From NCBI GenBank assembly GCA_900543885.1, contig UQTA01000014.1:1-57111 (forward strand): a DNA stretch of 57,111 nt, given 5' to 3'. This stretch comes from an uncultured Clostridium sp. (GTDB lineage Bacteria; Bacillota; Clostridia; Lachnospirales; Lachnospiraceae). Below are positions 17,398 to 23,843 of this stretch, one piece after another (within the stretch, counting starts at the first letter, position 1; every line of letters starts with the position of its first letter). Both the position numbers and the translations under genes were made by a program. The notes beneath the pieces are model-generated. The model saw only the letters and a program-made list of their open reading frames with translations. It was not told where the DNA came from and ran no database searches.

Positions 17398-18372
17398 ATG
17401 AATATCAAAGAAATGGCAAAGCTTGCGGGGGTTTCCTGCGCTACTATATCCAGAGTTTTAAACGATTCCGGATATGTAAAAGAGGATACCCGCAAGAAAG
17501 TAATGGAGATCATTAAAGAGTATAATTATACTCCCAATATGATTGCCAGGAGCCTGAGCAGTAAAGATAGTTTCAATATTGGTGTTATTATTCCTAATGT
17601 GGGAGAAAAACAGTATGGAAAGATACTGGAAGGCATCGCAAAAGAAATCTCAAAAAATGGATACAGCATTGTTTTTATGGACAGTGAAAATGACCTGAAA
17701 ACGGAGAAAAAATGGCTGGAAGAAGTGAAAAATCAGCATATGAAAGGCCTTGTTTTAGTGCCGGTATGCAGTGAAAATAAAGAATTGCGAAGTGCACTTC
17801 AGGGATTGGAAGCTCAGGGAACAGCAGTAGTACTTACAGAAAAAGAAGTAAAAAATGCAGGAATGGACGGTGTATTTGCGGATGAATTCCGGGGCGCTTA
17901 CGAAGGTGTTTGCCGTCTGATAGAAAAAGGATGCAAAAAGATCTGTATTGCAGCAGGCCAGACGGATCATGATACGGCAGTGGAAGAACGGTGTAGAGGC
18001 TGTTTACAGGCCTTAGAAGACAATGGGATTTCAGCGGCAGAGGACATGGTGCTTCGGGAAGCGGAAGATATAACCCGGATGTTTCAGGGAAAAAAGCTTC
18101 CAGATGCATTTTTTGCTCTCAATGAAACAATAGCTGACCTGTGTGTTAAAGAGCTTTTTAAGTGTAAAAAGCAAGGCGCAGAAAAGGTTGTTTTCATGGG
18201 GATGGATGCTGAAAGTACAGCAAAGATCCTGGGAGAAGAGATGCTTTCTGTAGAAAGGGATGGAAGAAAACAAGGAAAAGAAGCTGCAAAGCTGCTTTTA
18301 GAAGCTTTTGATACAGAGGAAAATGATCGGATCCGGGGAAAACGTGTAATGATTCCATATAAAATAACGTAA
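17398..18372 (+). CDS. LacI/GalR-family transcriptional regulator
   Basis: This is a 324-aa regulator. The N-terminal helix-turn-helix with hinge (NIKEMAKLAGVSCATISRVLNDSGYV ... NYTPNMIARSL) is canonical LacI. The periplasmic-binding-like domain follows (FNIGVIIPNVGEKQYGKILEGI), with less conserved ligand residues. No sugar gene is adjacent, so its target is not evident. The cre-like site upstream suggests it controls itself, or that it is a CcpA-like global regulator. No strong Shine-Dalgarno precedes the ATG. Confidence 0.9.
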   Translation: MNIKEMAKLAGVSCATISRVLNDSGYVKEDTRKKVMEIIKEYNYTPNMIARSLSSKDSFNIGVIIPNVGEKQYGKILEGIAKEISKNGYSIVFMDSENDLKTEKKWLEEVKNQHMKGLVLVPVCSENKELRSALQGLEAQGTAVVLTEKEVKNAGMDGVFADEFRGAYEGVCRLIEKGCKKICIAAGQTDHDTAVEERCRGCLQALEDNGISAAEDMVLREAEDITRMFQGKKLPDAFFALNETIADLCVKELFKCKKQGAEKVVFMGMDAESTAKILGEEMLSVERDGRKQGKEAAKLLLEAFDTEENDRIRGKRVMIPYKIT

Positions 18373-18465
18373 ATGTTTTTTGAGAGTCTTTCATGTGCCA
18401 ACCTTTGCGGCCAACAAAAAAGTATTTCACAAAATCAGATGCAGAAAGATTTCAAGAGAACCTGT

Positions 18466-18639
18466 AAGGGGCTGTTGCAAAATACAGCCTCTATTTTTCT
18501 GCATCCGTTGTCTGCACAGCTTCTCGTTACATCTGTGCGTTCAGTTCGGACCAAAGTCCGCTCTGCCCGCACAGATGTCTCGAAGAGGCAGAACAACTGG
18601 ATAGCAGAAAAGCGCTGCTGCATTTTGCAACAGCCCCTT
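18466..18639 (+). repeat. Foldback repeat family A, good copy (A1)
   Basis: An 18-bp perfect terminal inverted repeat (core GGGGCTGTTGCAAAAT) bounds about 174 bp. Inside are ACATCTGTGCG and its inverse, flanking a central hairpin CGGAC-CAAA-GTCCG, so the whole element can fold into one long rod. A diverged, inverted copy lies at 521-686. It and B2 fill the 444-nt gap between the LacI-type gene and nfo. Confidence 0.85.
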
Positions 18640-18658
18640 TAACAGATAGAAATAGTAT

Positions 18659-18809
18659 GTTACAGTTCAACCTTGCAGCTTCTTGCCTGCTTGCAGCGGA
18701 CCAGAAGCTTTAGACGTCCTCCTTATGAAGCTTCAGGGTCAAAAACATTTATGAAAACAAGCTTTCAACGTGCTTTTGACCCTAAATCTTCGCAAGGCTG
18801 AACTGCAAC
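18659..18809 (+). repeat. Foldback repeat family B, copy B2 (151 bp)
   Basis: This is the second full copy of family B, with ends GTTACAGTTC... and ...GAACTGCAAC. It is the same length as B1 and in direct orientation 5.8 kb away. Differences lie mostly in the stems. It abuts the nfo stop codon (18817) and could serve as its 3' end. Confidence 0.85.
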
Positions 18810-18816
18810 AATAGTA

Positions 18817-19650
18817 TTAATATTTCCATGCTTCCCGCATTATCTCAATTTCTTTTGCATATCCGGAAAGATCATTTGGAGTTTCCAGATAGAAGGGGAG
18901 ATGTGCCAGCGCTGGGTGATTGACGAAACGCTTTAAAGCAGGCAGTCCTATGTGTCCTTCGCCTAATCTGGCATGGCGGTCTTTGTGTGCGCCAAGTGGG
19001 TTTAAACTGTCGTTTAAGTGAATGGCTTTTAAACGGTCCAGGCCGATGATCCGGTCAAATTCTGAAATCACATCGTCCAGGTGATCTGCAATATCATAAC
19101 CTGCATCCCATATATGACAAGTATCCAGACATACTCCCAGATGTTCTTTTAATTCCACTTTATCAATGATCGCGTTCAGTTCTTCAAAGGTTCTACCTAC
19201 TTCGCTTCCTTTTCCGGACATGGTTTCAAGGAGAACAGTAGTAGTCTGATCTGGTTTTAAAATTTCATTCAGCATATCTGCAATATAAGAAATTCCCGCA
19301 TCTACTCCCTGCTTTACATGGCTTCCAGGATGGAAGTTATAGAGGTTTCCTGGAGTGGATTCTAATCGCGCCAGGTCATCTGCCATGGTACGTTTTGCAA
19401 AATCCCTGAGTGCCGGATCTGCAGAGCAGCCGTTTAAAGTATAAGGCGCATGGGCCAGGAAAGGATGGATATCATTGGCTTTCGCTTCAGATAAAAAACG
19501 GGAAATATCCTCTGGATCCAGAGCCTTAGCATTTCCGCCTCTGGGATTGCGGGAAAAATACTGAAATGTATTTGCATGTATTTTCAGGGCATCTTTTGCC
19601 ATGGCGTAGTAACCTTTAGAAGATGATAAGTGACAGCCGATACGAAGCAT
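18817..19650 (-). CDS. nfo: Endonuclease IV (AP endonuclease)
   Basis: This is a 277-aa zinc-dependent AP endonuclease of base excision repair with a TIM-barrel fold. The N-terminal RIGCHLSSSKGY, the Zn-ligand blocks NFHPGSH, LLETMSGKG and VCLDTCHIWDAGYD, and the late AIHLNDSLNPLGAHKDRHARLGEGHIG are all present, so the metal site looks complete. AGGAGGT precedes the ATG. It is on the minus strand, against replication. A parS site lies about 35 nt upstream of its start. Confidence 0.96.
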   Translation of the reverse strand: MLRIGCHLSSSKGYYAMAKDALKIHANTFQYFSRNPRGGNAKALDPEDISRFLSEAKANDIHPFLAHAPYTLNGCSADPALRDFAKRTMADDLARLESTPGNLYNFHPGSHVKQGVDAGISYIADMLNEILKPDQTTTVLLETMSGKGSEVGRTFEELNAIIDKVELKEHLGVCLDTCHIWDAGYDIADHLDDVISEFDRIIGLDRLKAIHLNDSLNPLGAHKDRHARLGEGHIGLPALKRFVNHPALAHLPFYLETPNDLSGYAKEIEIMREAWKY

Positions 19651-19685
19651 AAAATTACCTCCTGAAGTAATTAACCATATAGAAA

Positions 19686-19701
19686 TGTTTCACGTGAAAC
19701 A
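19686..19701. other. parS site 1
   Basis: TGTTTCACGTGAAACA is a perfect 16-bp palindrome identical to the Firmicutes parS consensus bound by ParB/Spo0J. It lies in the nfo upstream region. Confidence 0.95.
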
Positions 19702-19715
19702 TTTTGCTTTATGTA

Positions 19716-19880
19716 CTAGTATAATCCACAATAATTATCCGCCCCTTTCACTTGTCTAAATTTCCATCTGCTGCGTCAGCTTCAATCGACGATGCTACCG
19801 GCATCGCCTCATTCAGCTTCCTTGCACATGAAAATTTATCCTGCGTGTAAGGGATCGGTAATTATCGTGGATTATACTAG
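19716..19880 (+). repeat. Foldback repeat family E, copy E1 (165 bp, CTAG-bounded)
   Basis: The element starts CTAGTATAATCCACAATAAT and ends with its near-perfect inverse, closing in CTAG (19877-19880). The core segment AATTTCCATCTGCTG ... CAATCGACGATGC ... CATCGCCTCATTC matches E2 at 49810-49974. The outer stems of the two copies differ in sequence, yet each pairs with itself. It lies between parS 1 and the hydrolase gene. Confidence 0.85.
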
Positions 19881-19930
19881 AAAATTCCGTTGGAACATCC
19901 GGTACACAAAAAGGCACATTCTTTTTTTAT

Positions 19931-19951
19931 TACAGTTCAGTCTTGCAGCTT
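19931..19951 (+). repeat. Truncated end of a family B repeat (B3)
   Basis: TACAGTTCAGTCTTGCAGCT matches the left end of B1 and B2 with two differences, then similarity stops exactly at the stop codon of the leftward hydrolase gene. It is a solo remnant. Confidence 0.6.
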
Positions 19952-20908
19952 TTATTCTAATTCCAGAAATGTTTCACACATCTCGTAAAATGCAGCAGGT
20001 GCTTCCAACTGAGGCAGATGCTTGGTATCAGGGATAAGAACTGACTCAACTGCTGGATTGTAAGTTTTATATTCTTCCAATGTATTTTCCATGTCATCCA
20101 GATCGGCACCGCCTAAAAGATAGATACTGTTGTCGATCTTCTTTAAAGAATTGATGATATTGCATTTGGTATAATTGCATTTTACACTGGCATAGACAGA
20201 CTTAGGAGATTCTCCTAAGTGAGCTGCTTCGTAGTATGCATCCACTTCTCTGGCTGTTACAGAGTAAGGATTGGAGTAATAAAGATTTTTGAAAGTATCT
20301 GCAATATTCTGGCGGCTGCTGGCAATGTGGTAGATCAGAGTCCCTACAATAGGCAGATCCAGGATGAATTTATAAAGCTTTGCGTTTTTGCCGGGAACCA
20401 TACTGCAGGAAAGCATAGATTCCGGATTTACAAGAAGCAGCCGGTCAAATAATTCCGGAGAATTTCCACAGGCCATGACAGCCAGGGAAGCAGCAGCGCC
20501 AGTAGCTAAAATATCAGTGCGATGTCCAATTTCAGATTTAATAAAATCAGAAAGAAGCTGTACATACAGATAATTGGTGTAGGTGAGATTGGGCTTTTCG
20601 GAGCGGCCAAAACCTAACAGGTCAATGGTATATACCGTATGATCTTTTGACAGCTTTTTGCGTACTTCATGCCATTCATAACTGCTGGAGGCCGGTTCCA
20701 GGTCGTGGACCAGCAATAAAGGCTTTCCTTCGCCGATTTTTGTATAGTGGATATTTCCAAGACGCCAGCGATAGCAGAGGGAAACACGGCTTTCTAAAAT
20801 GTGTTTTGATACAGCGGAAAGTTTCACCGCTTTGTTAAGCAGGGCAGTAGCAAAACCGGATCCGGATGACAGGATGAGTAAGGTTAGTAATTTATTTCTT
20901 GTCTTCAT
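19952..20908 (-). CDS. Membrane-anchored alpha/beta-hydrolase homologue, nucleophile missing
   Basis: This is a 318-aa protein with an N-terminal hydrophobic segment (residues 8-26, LLTLLILSSGSGFATALLN), then an alpha/beta-hydrolase fold: HYTKIGEGKPLLLVHDLEP, YTIDLLGFGRSEKP, and a late histidine in IPDTKHLPQLEAP. The nucleophile elbow, normally G-x-S-x-G, reads TGAAAS, so alanine stands where serine is expected. The acid (GGADLDD) and His remain. It is probably a non-hydrolytic relative or one with unusual chemistry. It lies divergent from parA; function is unknown. Confidence 0.85.
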   Translation of the reverse strand: MKTRNKLLTLLILSSGSGFATALLNKAVKLSAVSKHILESRVSLCYRWRLGNIHYTKIGEGKPLLLVHDLEPASSSYEWHEVRKKLSKDHTVYTIDLLGFGRSEKPNLTYTNYLYVQLLSDFIKSEIGHRTDILATGAAASLAVMACGNSPELFDRLLLVNPESMLSCSMVPGKNAKLYKFILDLPIVGTLIYHIASSRQNIADTFKNLYYSNPYSVTAREVDAYYEAAHLGESPKSVYASVKCNYTKCNIINSLKKIDNSIYLLGGADLDDMENTLEEYKTYNPAVESVLIPDTKHLPQLEAPAAFYEMCETFLELE

Positions 20909-21031
20909 TCAGATATCTCTTTCTTCCTTATTATAATAATGCTGGATAATGGTTTACGAAACTATTATAATACATGAAATGCGCCATGACAACGGACAAA
21001 AGATTTAAGAATGTATGGCAGTGGTGATAAT

Positions 21032-21167
21032 GGTTACTGTACACGGGTAGGCACTTTTGAAACCGAAAGTGCCGTACGATAACGTGGTGGCAGCGGGAAT
21101 TTGCCGTATTTAAATGGGAAGCTACGGCAAATTCCGTTGCTGGTCATGCAACACATGAACAGTAACG
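21032..21167 (+). repeat. Repeat family D, longest copy (D1), 5' of parS 2
   Basis: The conserved part (21032-21090) folds as TTACTGTAC ... GGCACTTT-loop-AAAGTGCC ... GTACGATAA. A second hairpin follows (GGGAATTTGCCGTA with TACGGCAAATTCC), and the whole closes with GTTACTGT and ACAGTAAC. Shorter copies occur at 23524 and 32529, all in the same orientation and all just before a parS. Confidence 0.8.
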
Positions 21168-21172
21168 GATAA

Positions 21173-21188
21173 TGTTTCACGTGAAACA
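21173..21188. other. parS site 2
   Basis: A perfect TGTTTCACGTGAAACA lies about 90 nt upstream of parA. Confidence 0.95.
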
Positions 21189-21275
21189 TTTTGCCTTAAG
21201 TATAAAGTTGTGCTATAATCGTTTTTGACAGTCAGAAAATGGATGTTTTTCTGAGAAAGGATGTAAAATAGAAAT

Positions 21276-22046
21276 ATGGGACGAATTATTACAATTGCCA
21301 ACCAGAAGGGCGGGGTGGGAAAAACCACAACAGCGATCAACTTATCGGCTTGTCTGGCAGAGGCAGGACAGCATGTAATGCTGGTAGACTTTGACCCCCA
21401 GGGAAATGCAAGCAGTGGATTGGGAGTAGAAACAGGCGATTACGAACATACGGTTTATGATATGATGGCAGAAGAAGCAGAACTGGATGAATGTCTGGTG
21501 AAAAATATCCAGGATAATCTGGATGTGCTTCCGTCTGATATGAACCTGGCAGGTGCGGAAATTGAATTCCAGGAAGTAGAAAATAAAGAGACTCTGTTAA
21601 AACGTTACCTTGATAAAGTGAGAGATGACTACGATTTTATTCTGATCGACTGTCCTCCTTCTTTGAATATACTGACGATTAATGCATTGACAGCTGCAGA
21701 TACTGTGCTGGTACCGATCCAGTGCGAGTATTATGCGCTGGAAGGTTTGAATCAGGTGTTAAAGACAGTAGAACTGGTAAAACGGAAATTAAATCCACAG
21801 TTGGAGCTTGAGGGAGTTGTATTTACCATGTATGATGCCCGAACCAATCTGTCACTGCAGGTAGTGGAGAGTGTAAAAAATAATCTGAATCAGACTATTT
21901 ACAAGACCATTATTCCAAGAAACGTAAGACTGGCAGAAGCACCAAGCCATGGCATGTCCATTAACCTCTATGATACAAGGTCAACAGGTGCAGAAAGTTA
22001 TCGTATGCTGGCAGCGGAAGTGATGAGCAGAGGAGAAGAGTTATAA
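21276..22046 (+). CDS. parA: Chromosome partitioning ATPase ParA/Soj
   Basis: This is a 256-aa deviant Walker ATPase that cooperates with ParB-parS in origin segregation and tunes DnaA. The deviant Walker A is KGGVGKTT, followed by LVDFDPQGNASSGLG and LIDCPPSLNILTINAL. The C-terminal NVRLAEAPSHG is a standard ParA block. AGAAAGGATG precedes the start. The stop overlaps the parB start (TAATG), so translation is coupled. Confidence 0.97.
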   Translation: MGRIITIANQKGGVGKTTTAINLSACLAEAGQHVMLVDFDPQGNASSGLGVETGDYEHTVYDMMAEEAELDECLVKNIQDNLDVLPSDMNLAGAEIEFQEVENKETLLKRYLDKVRDDYDFILIDCPPSLNILTINALTAADTVLVPIQCEYYALEGLNQVLKTVELVKRKLNPQLELEGVVFTMYDARTNLSLQVVESVKNNLNQTIYKTIIPRNVRLAEAPSHGMSINLYDTRSTGAESYRMLAAEVMSRGEEL

Positions 22047-22978
22047 TGGCAAAGAAAGGATTAGGAAAAGGCCTGGGGGCAATTTTCGGAGAAGATGTTG
22101 TAAAAGAAAGTAAAGAAGAAACCGAGAAAAAGGCAAAAGCCAAAGCGGAAGCAAAAGCAGCAGAGGAAATGGATGACAAAGGCCGGATCCTTATGCTGAA
22201 ACTGGATCTGGTCCAGCCAAATAAAGAGCAGCCAAGAAAGACCTTTGATGAAGAAAAAATCAATGAACTGGCTGAGTCGGTTAAAAATTATGGGGTGCTG
22301 CAGCCGCTTCTGGTACAGAAGAAGGGCAGCTTTTATGAGATCATTGCCGGTGAGCGCAGATGGCGTGCTGCAAAAGCAGCCGGTTTAAAAGAAGTTCCGG
22401 CTGTTTTAAAGGAATACAGCAAGCAGGAAGCAATGGAAATCTCTCTTATTGAAAATGTACAGAGAGCAGACTTGAATCCAATTGAAGAAGCATTAGGCTA
22501 TAAACAGCTGATTAATGAATTTGGACTGACGCAGGAGGAGATAGCGATCCGGGTGGCAAAAAGCAGAGTGGCGATCACTAATACCATGCGTTTGCTGAAA
22601 TTAGATGAACAGATTCAAAATATGCTTATTCAGGGAATAATCTCCAGTGGACATGCAAGAGCACTTCTTTCCCTGGAAGATACGATGATGCAGTTAAAGG
22701 CTGCAAAAGAAATTTTGGGTAAAAAGTTAAGTGTCCGCGAAACAGAAAAACTGGTAAAACGGATGCAGAAAGAAGTTTCTGGTGAAAAGAAAGAAGAAAA
22801 GAAGAAAGATGAGACACTGGCTCTTATTTACCAGAATCTGGAAGACAGAATGAAATCTGTTATGGGAACCAAAGTAAGTATACATAATAAAGACAAAAAT
22901 AAAGGCCGAATTGAAATAGAATATTATTCAGAAGCGGAACTGGAAAGAATCGTGGAAATGATAGAATCCATCGGCTGA
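22046..22978 (+). CDS. parB: Chromosome partitioning protein ParB/Spo0J
   Basis: This is a 310-aa CTP-dependent clamp that loads at parS and recruits SMC. The N-terminal basic KGLGKGLGAIFGED (ParA-stimulating) is followed by a charged linker, then the CTPase domain (QPNKEQPRKTFDEEKINELAESVKNYGVLQPLLV, IIAGERRWRAAK). The helix-turn-helix region is EIAIRVAKSRVAITNTMRLL. The C-terminal dimerisation domain is at residues 270-310. Four parS sites in this window are its targets. Confidence 0.97.
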   Translation: MAKKGLGKGLGAIFGEDVVKESKEETEKKAKAKAEAKAAEEMDDKGRILMLKLDLVQPNKEQPRKTFDEEKINELAESVKNYGVLQPLLVQKKGSFYEIIAGERRWRAAKAAGLKEVPAVLKEYSKQEAMEISLIENVQRADLNPIEEALGYKQLINEFGLTQEEIAIRVAKSRVAITNTMRLLKLDEQIQNMLIQGIISSGHARALLSLEDTMMQLKAAKEILGKKLSVRETEKLVKRMQKEVSGEKKEEKKKDETLALIYQNLEDRMKSVMGTKVSIHNKDKNKGRIEIEYYSEAELERIVEMIESIG

Positions 22979-23003
22979 TCGACAGAAGGAGAATGATACA
23001 TTC

Positions 23004-23522
23004 ATGATGGAAACCAGTATTTTAAATCAGCTCCCATTTGATCCGGGATTTCTCATATTGGGATTGATCGGTTTGGTGCTTATACTGCTGATCTTATTGA
23101 TCTCTGCAATGGCACAGTTAAAAAGTCTGAGTCGGAAATATGATTATTTTATGCGTGGAAAAGATGCAGAAACATTGGAAGATGTGATCATGGATCAGAT
23201 TGAAGAAATAAGGAATTTGAAGGCAGAAGACAGAGCTGCCAAGGATTCCATCCGTACGTTAAACAGAAATTTCCGTGCATCCTTTCAGAAATTTGGAATG
23301 GTAAAATACAATGCCTTTCAGGGAATGGGCGGTAATTTAAGCTTCGTATTTGCACTGTTGGATTATACCAATACAGGCTTTGTATTGAATTGTATTCACA
23401 GCAGAGAAGGCTGCTATATATATATGAAGGAAGTAGATTGCGGACAGACAGATGTAGTTCTTGGAAATGAGGAGCAGGAAGCTTTGGAACAGGCTCTGGG
23501 CTATGTAGACAAGCCGCAGTAA
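23004..23522 (+). CDS. DUF4446 membrane protein
   Basis: This is a 172-aa protein with one strongly hydrophobic segment (residues 15-38), a helical, probably coiled-coil stretch (residues 45-95), then the conserved domain NAFQGMGGNLSFVFALLDYTNTGFVLNCIHSREGCYIYMKEV. This matches the DUF4446 family, commonly found after parAB in Clostridia. Function is unknown; its position suggests a link to chromosome segregation or the cell envelope. AGAAGGAGAA precedes the ATG; it lies 25 nt after parB and is likely in the same operon. Confidence 0.85.
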   Translation: MMETSILNQLPFDPGFLILGLIGLVLILLILLISAMAQLKSLSRKYDYFMRGKDAETLEDVIMDQIEEIRNLKAEDRAAKDSIRTLNRNFRASFQKFGMVKYNAFQGMGGNLSFVFALLDYTNTGFVLNCIHSREGCYIYMKEVDCGQTDVVLGNEEQEALEQALGYVDKPQ

Positions 23523-23523
23523 C

Positions 23524-23582
23524 GTGACTGTATATGGGTAGGCACTTTTGAAACCGAAAGAGCCGTACAATAACGTAGTAAC
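23524..23582 (+). repeat. Repeat family D, copy D2, 5' of parS 3
   Basis: This copy matches D1 over TGTAnATGGGTAGGCACTTT...CCGTAC. In the stem, the outer pairing changes from T-G to T-A relative to D1; one inner base (AGAGCC) disrupts a pair. It starts right after the DUF4446 stop codon and ends 41 nt before parS 3. Confidence 0.75.
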
Positions 23583-23622
23583 GATAGAAGCACTATAAGA
23601 AAAGAAAGATATTCTGGCACGA

Positions 23623-23638
23623 TGTTTCACGTGAAACA
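23623..23638. other. parS site 3
   Basis: A perfect TGTTTCACGTGAAACA lies between the DUF4446 gene and the 826-aa gene. No gene is visible in the following 200 nt. Confidence 0.95.
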
Positions 23639-23843
23639 TTGGATTGGGATATCTTTTTTTTACTTAAACCCCAGCTTAAAAAAAGATTAAGTTGTAGTTT
23701 TGGCGGTTAACATATACAATGATACCAGATTGTTTCACATTACCAGTTGTTACAGTCTGTACAGTTACAAATAGTTGTAGTTTGCCCGTTCAAAGGGTAT
23801 TTGCAATCTAAGTTTCAGCGATAAAAAGGAATGAATCATATAT

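Noticed and set aside
18373..18642. Frames of 60-90 codons between the LacI gene and nfo
   Set aside because: They are translations of the palindromic repeat A1 with no ribosome-binding site or similarity.
12867..18809. Families A and B as a CRISPR array
   Set aside because: Copies are single, kilobases apart, 150-175 bp long and palindromic end to end, with no regular spacers and no cas genes.
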